Made by a program: the position numbers and the translations under genes
Shown here: piece after piece, positions 1 to 7,266 of the stretch
Layout of the letters: each line of letters starts with the position of its first letter
Numbering within the stretch: the stretch's first letter is position 1
From: Microbacteriaceae bacterium
GTDB taxonomy: Bacteria > Actinomycetota > Actinomycetes > Actinomycetales > Microbacteriaceae
NCBI GenBank assembly: GCA_025464125.1
Contig: JAODLU010000043.1
Location: 1-8,465, forward strand
Length of the DNA: 8,465 nt
Reading direction: 5' to 3'
The notes under the pieces: generated by a model
The model's database searches: none
Told to the model about the DNA's origin: nothing
What the model saw: only the letters and a program-made list of their open reading frames with translations

Positions 1-342
1 CACAACCTGGTGGCCAACGCCATCCAGTACTCACCGAAGGGATCAAGGGTCGGCGTCGGTGTCAGCAACGTCGACGGGATCGTCGAGATCGCTGTCACAG
101 ACCAGGGCATCGGCATCGCGGACGAGGAACTCGATCGGGTGTTCGAGCGGTTCTACCGCATCGACCAGGCCCGCTCGCGGCACACCGGCGGCACGGGCCT
201 AGGTCTCTCCATCGTGAAGCACGTCGCCGAGAACCACGGCGGCGATGTGCGCGTGTGGTCGCAGGTCGGCAACGGCTCCACTTTTACAATTCGACTGCCC
301 GCGGCATCCCAGGCGGCTGTCGCCTCTCTCAAGGAAGCATAG
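1..342 (+). CDS. senX3: Sensor histidine kinase, C-terminal ATPase end (SenX3/PhoR type), cut by window edge
   Basis: The frame is open from base 1, so this is the 3' part of a longer gene; only 113 codons are visible. They encode the HATPase_c domain of a membrane sensor kinase, which binds ATP and phosphorylates a His in the preceding, unseen dimerisation domain. Seen in order: the N box (HNLVANA, first residues), G1 box DQGIGI (about residue 34), F box FERFYR (about 48-53) and G2 box [11 protein letters not shown] (about 63-73), followed by the last beta strands of the domain. No ATPase motif is missing from the visible part. The partner is the response regulator 11 bp downstream, whose close likeness to RegX3 is why I call this SenX3; PhoR would be an equivalent name in other actinomycetes. 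The known role of such pairs is phosphate-starvation signalling. Sensor and membrane regions lie outside the window, so the stimulus cannot be judged here. Confidence 0.9.
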   Translation, partial: HNLVANAIQYSPKGSRVGVGVSNVDGIVEIAVTDQGIGIADEELDRVFERFYRIDQARSRHTGGTGLGLSIVKHVAENHGGDVRVWSQVGNGSTFTIRLPAASQAAVASLKEA

Positions 343-353
343 GAATTGACACA

Positions 354-1034
354 GTGACCCGCATTCTCATCGTCGAAGACGAACCGTCCCTGAGCGAACC
401 GCTTGCGTTCCTGCTCGGTCGTGAAGGCTACGAGACGACCATCGCAGCTGACGGGCTGGCGGGCGTCGCAGCGTTCGACAAGGTGGCGCCAGACCTGGTG
501 CTTCTCGACCTGATGCTCCCGGGAATCCCCGGCACCGAGGTGTGCAGGCAGATCCGCACCAGGTCGCAGGTGCCCATCATCATGCTCACCGCGAAAGACA
601 GTGAGGTCGATGTCGTTGTCGGCCTGGAGCTCGGCGCAGACGACTATGTCACGAAGCCGTATTCCACCAGGGAGCTGCTGGCTCGCATCCGCGCAGTGCT
701 GCGCAGGCGGGTAGAAACCGATGAAGATGACGTCGCAATTCTTGAAGCCGGCGACGTCAGCATGGATGTCGAGCGTCACACGGTGACTGTGCGCGGGGCG
801 GTGACCCCCATGCCGCTCAAGGAGTTCGAGCTACTCGAACTGCTGCTGAGGAATGCAGGCAGGGTGCTGACCCGCGGGCAGCTCATCGACCGGGTGTGGG
901 GCTCCGACTACTTCGGTGATACGAAGACGCTCGACGTGCATATCAAACGCATCAGGTCGAAGATCGAGCAGGCTCCGTCGGAGCCGACGATGCTGGTGAC
1001 CGTGAGGGGACTCGGCTACCGCTTCGAGTCCTGA
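354..1034 (+). CDS. regX3: Response regulator RegX3 (OmpR/PhoB family)
   Basis: A 226-residue DNA-binding response regulator. The N-terminal receiver domain (about 1-115) shows the acidic pair E8/D9, the phospho-acceptor D52 in LLDLMLP, T79 and K101 in the VTKPY motif. The C-terminal winged helix of OmpR type (about 128-225) has the typical LKEFELLELL, RVLTRGQLIDRVWG and VTVRGLGYRF segments. From memory it tracks M. tuberculosis RegX3 (227 residues) along its whole length, including the GLELGADDY region. I chose the GTG at 354 because it begins directly with TRILIVEDE and has AGGA at 341-344; the frame is open further upstream but there it overlaps the kinase gene. It lies 11 bp after the kinase stop, so the two are co-transcribed. 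Phosphorylated RegX3/PhoP regulators control phosphate uptake genes in actinobacteria; the regulon in this organism is inferred, not seen. Confidence 0.95.
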   Translation: MTRILIVEDEPSLSEPLAFLLGREGYETTIAADGLAGVAAFDKVAPDLVLLDLMLPGIPGTEVCRQIRTRSQVPIIMLTAKDSEVDVVVGLELGADDYVTKPYSTRELLARIRAVLRRRVETDEDDVAILEAGDVSMDVERHTVTVRGAVTPMPLKEFELLELLLRNAGRVLTRGQLIDRVWGSDYFGDTKTLDVHIKRIRSKIEQAPSEPTMLVTVRGLGYRFES

Positions 1035-1054
1035 GTCGGCTGGGCCCTGGTCGA

Positions 1055-1603
1055 CTACTTGGCAGTTGCGCTCGGCGTCGGGGTCAGCGTCGCGCCGGGG
1101 ATGTTGGTGGGCGTAGCCGTCGGGGTCGGAACGGGAAGCAGGCCGACGTACTCGCTCTGGGAGCCGTCGAGCACGGGAACGAGCATCTGCTTGCCCGTCT
1201 CGTCGCCGTATTGAACCCAGATGGGGAAGAGCTCGCCAGGCGTGGTGGTGATGTTGTCGAGCAGCAGTTGCTGCCCACCGATCCTGCCGCCGTATGACTT
1301 GGTCTCGCCGGCGTCGAGGCGCACTGTCCTGTCGACCTTGCCGGTCGAGTCGCTGTACTGCACGAGCACTTCACGGTCACGCTCGCCGGTGTTGATGAAG
1401 TTGACGAGAAGGCTGGCGGTCGCGCCGTCATCCTTCGTGAGCACTATCGCGTTTCGCACCTGCACGTCGCCAACCGTCACGCCGACGCCGTCACTCGGGT
1501 CGTAGTGCTTGAGGGTGGCGTTCGTTGCGAAGAAGCTGCATGCAGTCGTACCGAGCATGAGTGCTGCCGCCAGGACGACGGATGCCGCGATGCGTGCCTT
1601 CAC
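1055..1603 (-). CDS. LpqE-like secreted lipoprotein
   Basis: A 182-residue predicted lipoprotein. With the GTG at 1603 as start, the protein opens with MKARIAAS, a hydrophobic stretch (about 5-18) and LGTTAC, a lipobox-like sequence with the lipidated Cys at 22. The frame is open to an ATG 13 codons upstream, but GGAGGG only 4 bp before the GTG and the better signal-peptide shape favour the GTG. The mature part (about 45-155) looks like a beta-sandwich: VTVGDVQVRNAIVLT, then LLVNFINTG and later LFPIWVQYGD. It ends in a Pro/Thr-rich low-complexity tail (about 160-182). Sequence likeness to mycobacterial LpqE is moderate (the VGDV..R segment), but the position, divergent from carD, is the same as I recall for lpqE in M. 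tuberculosis (Rv3584 beside carD Rv3583c). Its function is not established. It converges on regX3, with 20 bp between the stops and no clear terminator. Confidence 0.8.
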   Translation of the reverse strand: MKARIAASVVLAAALMLGTTACSFFATNATLKHYDPSDGVGVTVGDVQVRNAIVLTKDDGATASLLVNFINTGERDREVLVQYSDSTGKVDRTVRLDAGETKSYGGRIGGQQLLLDNITTTPGELFPIWVQYGDETGKQMLVPVLDGSQSEYVGLLPVPTPTATPTNIPGATLTPTPSATAK

Positions 1604-1607
1604 AAAA

Positions 1608-1613
1608 CCCTCC
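1608..1613 (-). promoter_or_regulatory. Ribosome binding site of the lipoprotein gene
   Basis: Read on the minus strand this is GGAGGG, 4 bp before the GTG at 1603. It decides the start of the lipoprotein: the ATG 39 bp upstream of that GTG has no comparable site and would put the Shine-Dalgarno inside the coding region. Confidence 0.8.
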
Positions 1614-1661
1614 AGGTTGCCGCGAAATGTGCAGTAGCCCATGGCCTGTGCCGGGGAACCA

Positions 1662-1680
1662 GTTGCGAGTTTAGCGCAAC
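1662..1680. repeat. Inverted repeat in the lpqE-carD intergenic region, possible operator
   Basis: The arms GTTGCG (1662-1667) and CGCAAC (1675-1680) are perfect inverse complements around a 7-bp AT-rich centre. The centre read on the minus strand contains TAAACT (1673 to 1668), which resembles a -10 hexamer for the lipoprotein gene. A dyad straddling a -10 is a usual operator layout, though it could also be a chance 6-bp repeat. No -35 of good quality is seen on that strand. Confidence 0.4.
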
Positions 1681-1729
1681 GGGACGGCCCCGAGCGGCCT
1701 CACCCGCCCGGGCCACAGGCATACCGGCG

Positions 1730-1738
1730 TGGTAAACT
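1730..1738 (+). promoter_or_regulatory. Candidate extended -10 promoter of carD
   Basis: The sequence TGGTAAACT carries TG one base before TAAACT, the extended -10 arrangement. The hexamer keeps T1, A2 and T6 of the actinobacterial -10 consensus. Transcription would start near 1745, giving a leader of about 20 bases before the carD ATG. No TTGACA-like -35 is present 16-18 bp upstream, which an extended -10 can tolerate. This would be the promoter of the whole carD-ispDF-cysS-rlmB run. Confidence 0.45.
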
Positions 1739-1764
1739 GGACGCCGTCGAATGGAGCTCCACAG

Positions 1765-2247
1765 ATGATTTTCGAGGTCGGAGAGACCGTCGTATACCCG
1801 CACCACGGAGCGGCGACGATCATCGAAGTGAAGAACCGCACCATAAAAGGTGTCGACAGGCTCTACCTGAAGCTGCGCATCGCGCAGGGCGACCTGGTGA
1901 TCGATGTGCCAGCCGAGAACGTCGACCTGGTCGGTGTCAGGGATGTCATCGGCCACGACGGCGTCGACCGGGTGTTCGAGGTGCTGCGAAGCGCGTTCAC
2001 TGAGGAGCCGACCAACTGGTCACGCCGCTTCAAGGCGAACGCGGAGAAGCTGGCATCGGGCGATGTGCTTCGGGTGGCCGAGGTCGTGCGCGACCTGTGG
2101 CGTCGCCAGCAGGACCGCGGCCTGTCTGCCGGGGAGAAGAGCATGCTGGCGAAGGCACGGCAGATCCTCGTCTCCGAGCTGGCCCTGGCGGAGAAGACCG
2201 ACGAGGCGAAAGCCTCAGCCACGCTCGATGAGGTGCTCGCCTCCTAA
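1765..2247 (+). CDS. carD: CarD, RNA polymerase-binding transcription regulator
   Basis: A 160-residue protein, close to the 162 residues of mycobacterial CarD. CarD binds the RNA polymerase beta subunit and stabilises open promoter complexes, notably at rRNA promoters. The N-terminal Tudor-like RNAP-interaction domain (about 1-55) starts [17 protein letters not shown]; the helical DNA-binding domain (about 60-160) holds EEPTNWSRR with W85, the Trp known to wedge the minor groove at the bubble edge, then EVVRDLWRR and [17 protein letters not shown]. Arg25, one of two known beta-contact residues, is kept; position 47, Arg in M. tuberculosis, is Asp here. I chose the ATG at 1765 because it matches the family N-terminus and has GGAG at 1753-1756; an in-frame ATG at 1729 would add 12 unlike residues and would start upstream of the candidate -10. 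It is the first gene of a probable operon and diverges from the lipoprotein gene. Confidence 0.96.
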   Translation: MIFEVGETVVYPHHGAATIIEVKNRTIKGVDRLYLKLRIAQGDLVIDVPAENVDLVGVRDVIGHDGVDRVFEVLRSAFTEEPTNWSRRFKANAEKLASGDVLRVAEVVRDLWRRQQDRGLSAGEKSMLAKARQILVSELALAEKTDEAKASATLDEVLAS

Positions 2248-2256
2248 GCTCTACCC

Positions 2257-3441
2257 ATGAGCTCCGAGCGTGCCACCGAAGCGGTCACGGTCGCTGTCAT
2301 CGTGGTGGCGGCGGGCAGCGGAAGTCGCCTCGGCCATGAACTGCCGAAAGCCCTCGCACCCCTGGCGGGCCGCACCATCCTGCAGCGTTCGCTCGATTCG
2401 ATCTTCGGCATGGCCAGCGCAGCCCAGGTGATCGTGGTGGCTGGCGACGGCTGGCTCGACGCGGCATCGGTCCCCGGCACGACGGTGGTCGTCGGCGGCG
2501 CCACCCGCCAGCTGTCGGTCGCAGCCGGACTTGCCGCGCTCGACGACGGCATCGCCACCGTGCTCGTGCACGACGCCGCCCGCGCCCTCACCCCCTCCTC
2601 CCTGTTTGACGAGGTCGCCGCAGCGGTCAGCACCACTGGCGCAGGCGTCGTGCCGGCGCTCGCCGTTGTCGACACGATCAAGCGTGTCGACGGAGAGCAG
2701 GTAACCGGCACTGTTGACCGATCGGAGCTCGTTGCCGTGCAGACGCCGCAAGGGTTCCCCCGTGCCGAGCTCACCGACGCGTACCGGGCCGCCACCGAGG
2801 ACCACACGGATGACGCAGCCCTCTACGCCGCGGCAGGTCACAAGGTCAGCGTGGTGGCCGGTGACCCACTCGCGTTCAAGATCACCACGCCGTGGGACCT
2901 GGCCCGCGCGGAGGCCCTCCTGCGCCGCGAAAGTTCAGCACAGTACAGCGCGGGCACCCGCACCGGTCTCGGCATCGACGTGCACGCGTGGGACGCATCC
3001 CTGCCCCTCTGGCTCGGAGGCCTGCACTGGCCTGGTGAGCCGGGACTCGCGGGCCACAGTGATGGCGACGCGGTCTGCCACGCCATCTGTGACGCGCTCT
3101 TGTCGGCGGCGCGCCTCGGCGACATGGGGTCCAACTTCGGCACAGACGACCCGCAGTATGCGAACGCGTCGGGTCAACTGTTCCTCGACGCGACACTCGC
3201 GCTGGTGCGCGAGGCGGGGTTCGACGTGCTGAACGTTGCCGTGCAGGTGGTGGCGCAGCGACCGAAGGTCGCTCCGCGCCGGGTCGAGATGGAAGCCCGC
3301 CTGATGGAGATCGTCGGTGCGCCGGTGAGCGTGTCGGCCACGACATCCGATGGCCTCGGGTTCACCGGGCGCGGCGAGGGACTCAGCGCGATGGCGACGG
3401 CGCTGCTGGCCAGCACGTCGCCCAAGCAGCCCCGCCGATAG
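2257..3441 (+). CDS. ispDF: Bifunctional IspD/IspF of the MEP isoprenoid pathway
   Basis: A 394-residue cytosolic fusion of two MEP-pathway enzymes. The N-terminal half (about 10-224) is IspD, which joins MEP and CTP into CDP-methylerythritol: VVAAGSGSRLG (about 16-26) with K31, VHDAAR with D106, VDRSEL with R155, and PLAFKIT with K208. The C-terminal half (about 235-390) is IspF, which makes the cyclic diphosphate MEcPP: GIDVH supplies the metal ligands D241 and H243, GHSDGD supplies H267, and ATTSDGLGFTGRGEG (about 361-375) is the family signature, with Asp at 365 where E. coli IspF has Glu. The linker is only about ten residues. IspE, the step between them, is not in the window. It starts 9 bp after carD; there is no clear Shine-Dalgarno, so coupling to carD translation is likely. 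Mycobacteria keep ispD and ispF as separate neighbouring genes, so the fusion is notable. Confidence 0.95.
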   Translation: MSSERATEAVTVAVIVVAAGSGSRLGHELPKALAPLAGRTILQRSLDSIFGMASAAQVIVVAGDGWLDAASVPGTTVVVGGATRQLSVAAGLAALDDGIATVLVHDAARALTPSSLFDEVAAAVSTTGAGVVPALAVVDTIKRVDGEQVTGTVDRSELVAVQTPQGFPRAELTDAYRAATEDHTDDAALYAAAGHKVSVVAGDPLAFKITTPWDLARAEALLRRESSAQYSAGTRTGLGIDVHAWDASLPLWLGGLHWPGEPGLAGHSDGDAVCHAICDALLSAARLGDMGSNFGTDDPQYANASGQLFLDATLALVREAGFDVLNVAVQVVAQRPKVAPRRVEMEARLMEIVGAPVSVSATTSDGLGFTGRGEGLSAMATALLASTSPKQPRR

Positions 3442-3451
3442 GCTGGACGCC

Positions 3452-4942
3452 GTGACCGTTCGCCTCTACGACACCCGCACCGCCGGGCTCGCCGACCTCG
3501 TTCCGATAGTCGAAGGACGGGTGGGAATCTACGTCTGCGGGCCGACCGTGCAGTCCTCGCCGCACATCGGGCACCTGCGCTCGGCGCTCGTCTACGACCA
3601 GTGGCGCCGCTGGCTCACCTACCGCGGCTACACAGTCACGCTGGTGCGCAACGTCACAGACATCGACGACAAGATCCTCGCCAATGCTGCGGCCACCGGC
3701 GCGGAGAGTGGCGGCGTGTACGGCGCCCGAAGCGAGCGCGCCGCAGGTGTGGCGGCGCGCCAGACTGGCGGAGAAGAATGGTGGGCGCTCGCATACCGGT
3801 ACGAGCTCGAGTTCACGAACGGGTACGCGCGCCTCGGCATCCTCGCCCCGACGTATGAGCCGCGGGCGACGGCCAGCATCCCGCAGATGCAGCAGATCAT
3901 CACCGATCTCATCGATCGCGGGCACGCCTACGTCGCCGACGACGCAACTGGCGACGTGTACTTCGACGTCGCCTCATGGCCGGCCTATGGCGAGCTGACC
4001 CACCAGAAGCCGGATGACATGGCGGCGTCGGCGGACGCCGAAACTCGCGGAAAGCGCGATGCCCGTGACTTCGCTCTCTGGAAGGGGCACAAGCCAGACG
4101 AGCCGTTGTCATCCGCCTTCCCCTCCCCGTGGGGCGAGGGACGCCCCGGCTGGCACATCGAGTGCTCGGCCATGTCGAGCCGCTACCTCGGCACGCACTT
4201 CGACATCCATGGCGGCGGCCTCGACCTGCGTTTTCCGCACCACGAGAACGAGCTGGCCCAGTCCACTGCGGCGGGTCATGCTTTCGCCAACCACTGGGTG
4301 CACAACGGCCTTGTGAACGTGAACGGGCAGAAGATGTCGAAGTCTCTCGGCAACTCCATCTTCGCCTCTGAGTTTCTCGACCAGGCGCGCCCTCTCGTCG
4401 TGCGTTACTACCTGGGAGCCGCCCACTACCGGTCGACCATCGACTATCACGATGGCGCACTCGTCGAGGCCGAGGCGGCCCTCGAGCGCATCGAAGTGTT
4501 CCTCGACCGGGTGCACCGTCGGCTCGAAGACACCCGCTTCTTCGGCACGGGCGTGCAGGCAGTTCCTGACGAATTCGCGGCTGCAATGGACGACGACCTC
4601 GCCATCCCGCAGGCGCTGGCCGTGCTGCACGACAGCGTTCGTGCGGGCAACGCCGCGCTCGACGCCGAAGACCTGGCTGCGGCAGCGAGCATCCAGGCAC
4701 AGGTGCTGGCCATGACCGAAGTTCTCGGAATCAACCCGTTGGCCGTAGAATGGCAGACTGCCTCGCACGAACCGTCGAGCGCAGCACTGGCCACGCTCGT
4801 CGAGAAGTTGCTCGAAGACCGTGCGGCCGCTCGCAGCGCGAAGGATTTCGCAGCAGCCGATCGCATCCGCGATGAGCTCACCGCCGCCGGCATCCAGATC
4901 GAGGACACCCCCACTGGGGCACATTGGAGTCTTGAATCATGA
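3452..4942 (+). CDS. cysS: Cysteinyl-tRNA synthetase
   Basis: A 496-residue class I aminoacyl-tRNA synthetase that charges tRNA-Cys. Seen in order: YVCGPTV with zinc ligand C29, HIGH at 38-41, NVTDIDDKI (about 67-75), GWHIECSAM with C238, FPHHENE with H263 and E267 as the remaining zinc ligands, and KMSKS at 294-298. The helical and C-terminal tRNA-binding part runs from about 335 to the end. The presence of that C-terminal part and the length argue against the mycothiol enzyme MshC, a shorter CysS paralogue. The protein is longer than the roughly 460-470 residues usual for the family, mostly because of an insertion after the NVTDIDDKI segment (about residues 83-105). The GTG at 3452 was chosen because VRLYDTRT is the family start; the Shine-Dalgarno is weak (GGA at 3445-3447). 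It begins 10 bp after ispDF and its TGA overlaps the rlmB ATG. Confidence 0.97.
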   Translation: MTVRLYDTRTAGLADLVPIVEGRVGIYVCGPTVQSSPHIGHLRSALVYDQWRRWLTYRGYTVTLVRNVTDIDDKILANAAATGAESGGVYGARSERAAGVAARQTGGEEWWALAYRYELEFTNGYARLGILAPTYEPRATASIPQMQQIITDLIDRGHAYVADDATGDVYFDVASWPAYGELTHQKPDDMAASADAETRGKRDARDFALWKGHKPDEPLSSAFPSPWGEGRPGWHIECSAMSSRYLGTHFDIHGGGLDLRFPHHENELAQSTAAGHAFANHWVHNGLVNVNGQKMSKSLGNSIFASEFLDQARPLVVRYYLGAAHYRSTIDYHDGALVEAEAALERIEVFLDRVHRRLEDTRFFGTGVQAVPDEFAAAMDDDLAIPQALAVLHDSVRAGNAALDAEDLAAAASIQAQVLAMTEVLGINPLAVEWQTASHEPSSAALATLVEKLLEDRAAARSAKDFAAADRIRDELTAAGIQIEDTPTGAHWSLES

Positions 4943-5958
4943 AAAGCAGCGGAAACAAGCCACGCGCCGGCGCTGTGCGTAAAGCCCGCAAGGGCCCACA
5001 GGTCGGCTCCGGCGGACAGGGTCGCCAGGCCCTGGAGGGCAAAAAGCCGACGCCGAAAGCTGAGGACCGCCCGTACCATCCGGCAGGCAAAGCCAAGCTG
5101 GCGAAAGACCGCTTCGTTGCGGCAGGCGGAACTAAGCGTCCCTCCAGCGCTGGCGCACCCCAGCGCCCGCAGCAGCGGGTCAGCAAGCCCAAGCAGACCG
5201 ACGAGTTCGAGATCGTCACCGGTCGCAACTCTGTGCTCGAAGCCCTGCGCGCCAAAATCCCGGTGACCGCCCTCTACATCGCGACCCGAATCGAATACGA
5301 CGACCGGGTAAAAGAGGTCATGCAGATCGCCACGAAGCGAGGTCTGCCCATTCTCGAAGTGATGCGACCTGAACTCGACCGGCTCGCCGGTTTCGACTCG
5401 GTGCACCAGGGTCTCGCGCTCAAAGTGCCGTCGTACGAGTACGCCCACCCGACCGACCTGCTCGACAAGATCATCGCGAGTGGGCGTGTGCCCCTGCTCG
5501 TTGCGCTCGACGGCGTGACCGACCCGCGCAACCTTGGCGCGATCATCCGCTCGGTGGCTGCTTTCGGTGGTCACGGCGTGATCGTGCCGCAACGTCGGTC
5601 GGTCGGCCTCACCGCCGCAGCCTGGAAGACGTCAGCAGGAGCGGCTGCCCGCACACCGGTCGCGATGGCCGGCAACCTCACGCAGACCATCAAGGCATAT
5701 AAGGAGCGCGGCGTCTTCGTGCTCGGCCTCGACGGAGACGGCGAAGTCTCCCTTCCCGACCTGCAGCTGGCGAAAGAGCCGGTGCTGCTCGTTGTCGGCA
5801 GCGAAGGCAAGGGCCTCTCCAGGCTCGTCACCGAGAACTGCGACGCCGTGGTCTCCATTCCGATCAACGCGGCGACCGAGTCGCTGAACGCCGGAATCGC
5901 CGCCAGCGTCACGCTCTACGAGATCGCCAAGCAGCGCGCGCTGGGCAAGAAGAAGTAG
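4939..5958 (+). CDS. rlmB: SpoU-family 23S rRNA 2'-O-ribose methyltransferase (RlmB-like)
   Basis: A 339-residue SPOUT methyltransferase that uses S-adenosylmethionine to methylate a ribose 2'-OH; E. coli RlmB modifies G2251 of 23S rRNA. Residues 1 to about 88 are a Lys/Arg/Gly/Pro/Gln-rich, probably disordered extension. The substrate-binding domain follows (about 89-165, [13 protein letters not shown] to DSVHQG), then the knotted catalytic domain (about 185-332). Motif 1 is [15 protein letters not shown] with N198 and R204, motif 2 is [12 protein letters not shown] (about 286-296), and motif 3 is [19 protein letters not shown] (about 305-323). The start ATG at 4939 shares the ATGA with the cysS stop and has GGAG at 4926-4929, so the two are translationally coupled. 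The same cysS-rlmB order is known in other actinobacteria. The exact rRNA target here is inferred. The last gene of the plus-strand run; its stop lies 5 bp from that of the opposite gene. Confidence 0.93.
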   Translation: MKSSGNKPRAGAVRKARKGPQVGSGGQGRQALEGKKPTPKAEDRPYHPAGKAKLAKDRFVAAGGTKRPSSAGAPQRPQQRVSKPKQTDEFEIVTGRNSVLEALRAKIPVTALYIATRIEYDDRVKEVMQIATKRGLPILEVMRPELDRLAGFDSVHQGLALKVPSYEYAHPTDLLDKIIASGRVPLLVALDGVTDPRNLGAIIRSVAAFGGHGVIVPQRRSVGLTAAAWKTSAGAAARTPVAMAGNLTQTIKAYKERGVFVLGLDGDGEVSLPDLQLAKEPVLLVVGSEGKGLSRLVTENCDAVVSIPINAATESLNAGIAASVTLYEIAKQRALGKKK

Positions 5959-5963
5959 GCCGG

Positions 5964-7247
5964 TCAGACCCGGTTGCGCCAGTCGTCTGGGTCGAGTGGC
6001 GGCGTCGCACGAAGGATGCTGATCGCCTCCGTGGGCGGATCGATCACCGTCGCCTCATCCCGCCTGTGACGCAGCACCGTCTCGACGTATGAGCTGACCG
6101 CTTCGGCCAGCGGTACATCGCGCTCCTCGTTCTGCGACAGGTACCAGCGGTGGTCGAGCAGCTGGTGAAAGACCTCGGCCGGTTCCAGCCTGCCTTTGAG
6201 GTCGCGGGGGATGGCGCGCACTACGGGTTCGAACACCTGGGCCAGCCACTCGTGGGCCACCATCTCTTCGTCGGCCCCCTTCTTCTTGTATGTGGCTGTG
6301 TACGAGTCGAGGTCGTTGAGCAGTCGCCTCGCCTGGTTCTCCTGTGCGTCGAGCCCGGTCAGACGCAACAGTCGACGCTGGTGATGACCGGCATCCACCA
6401 CCTTCGGCTGGATGCGCACCTGGCTGCCTGAGTCATCGGTCCGGATGGCCAGCTCCTCGATATCGAAGCCGAGCTCGTTGAGCCTCTCAACCCGCTCGTT
6501 GATGCGCCAGCGCTCTGACGACGAGAACGACTCGGACCCGGTGAGCTCGGTCCAGAGGGAACGGTACGCGGCGACGATCCCGTTGCTCACGTCCACCGGG
6601 TCCACCTCTTCGTCGAGGCGACCGCCGGCTGCCAGGTCGAGCAGCTCGCCAGCAATGTTGACGCGGGCTATTTCGAGGTCGTTCTCGCGCTGGCCGTTCG
6701 AAAGGCCGTCGTAGAGCTTGCCGGTCTCGGCGTCGACGAGGTACGCGGCGAATGCGCCGGCATCCCGCCGAAAGAGGGTGTTCGAGAGCGAGACATCGCC
6801 CCAGAAGAGACCGATGATGTGCAGGCGCACGAGCAGCACTGCGAGTGCGTCCACGAGCCACGTTGCGGTGTCTGGGCGAAGAGTCTGCGAGTAGATGGCG
6901 CGGTAGGGCAGCGAGAATCTCAAGTGCCTGGTGACGAGCACTGCCGCGAGTTCGTTGCCGTCATCGTCGGTGCGGTTCGTGATCACCGCGAGCGGGTCGA
7001 CACACGGCACGTCCAGCTTCTGCAGCGCACGAAGCATGTCGTACTCCCTGCGGGCCAGTTCGGCGGTGGTCTCCTTGATCGCAATCACATAGCCGCTGAG
7101 ATGCACGAAGCGCACGAGGTGGCGGGAGATGCCCTTTGGCAGGGCAGCGATCACGTCTTCAGGCCACGTGTCGAGCGGAAGCTGCCACGGCAGGTCGAGC
7201 AGCGCGGGGTCGACAGTGGCAGAAGTGATGTTGAGAGAGCCGCTCAT
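5964..7247 (-). CDS. DUF4032 protein with an N-terminal kinase-like fold
   Basis: A 427-residue protein that I recognise as the actinobacterial DUF4032 family, of unknown function. The N-terminal half (about 40-205) reads like a lipopolysaccharide-kinase-type fold: VIAIKE with K58 as the candidate ATP lysine, REYDML with E68 as the candidate helix-C glutamate, LFWGDVSLSN with D151 and N156 as catalytic-loop candidates, and LVDAETG with D172 in the place of the DFG aspartate. All the core polar residues expected of an active phosphotransferase therefore appear present. The C-terminal half (about 240-425) is the DUF4032 region, rich in charge and mostly helical, with EWLAQVFEPVVRAIP and HQLLDHRWYLSQ. 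No signal peptide or membrane segment is visible. The ATG at 7247 lacks a good Shine-Dalgarno. It lies 54 bp downstream of the ABC ATPase gene on the same strand, with a hairpin between. The substrate is not known. Confidence 0.85.
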   Translation of the reverse strand: MSGSLNITSATVDPALLDLPWQLPLDTWPEDVIAALPKGISRHLVRFVHLSGYVIAIKETTAELARREYDMLRALQKLDVPCVDPLAVITNRTDDDGNELAAVLVTRHLRFSLPYRAIYSQTLRPDTATWLVDALAVLLVRLHIIGLFWGDVSLSNTLFRRDAGAFAAYLVDAETGKLYDGLSNGQRENDLEIARVNIAGELLDLAAGGRLDEEVDPVDVSNGIVAAYRSLWTELTGSESFSSSERWRINERVERLNELGFDIEELAIRTDDSGSQVRIQPKVVDAGHHQRRLLRLTGLDAQENQARRLLNDLDSYTATYKKKGADEEMVAHEWLAQVFEPVVRAIPRDLKGRLEPAEVFHQLLDHRWYLSQNEERDVPLAEAVSSYVETVLRHRRDEATVIDPPTEAISILRATPPLDPDDWRNRV

Positions 7248-7266
7248 GGTGATCAGGTCGATCGTT

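Noticed and set aside
255..353. A longer start for regX3 at 255, adding 33 residues.
   Set aside because: The extension overlaps the kinase gene, has no family likeness, and the GTG at 354 starts exactly at the receiver domain.
1035..1054. A terminator between regX3 and the lipoprotein gene.
   Set aside because: Only 20 bp are available, and apart from a short GGGCCC palindrome no stem of useful length or U-run is visible.
3452..4942. The mycothiol enzyme MshC as an alternative to CysS.
   Set aside because: MshC is a shorter CysS-like paralogue; this protein has the long C-terminal tRNA-binding part and lies in the conserved carD-isp-cysS-rlmB context.
4447..5592. A 381-codon open frame on the minus strand across the cysS-rlmB junction.
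   Set aside because: It is a shadow of two well-supported plus-strand genes. The product is Ser/Ala/Arg-rich without motifs.
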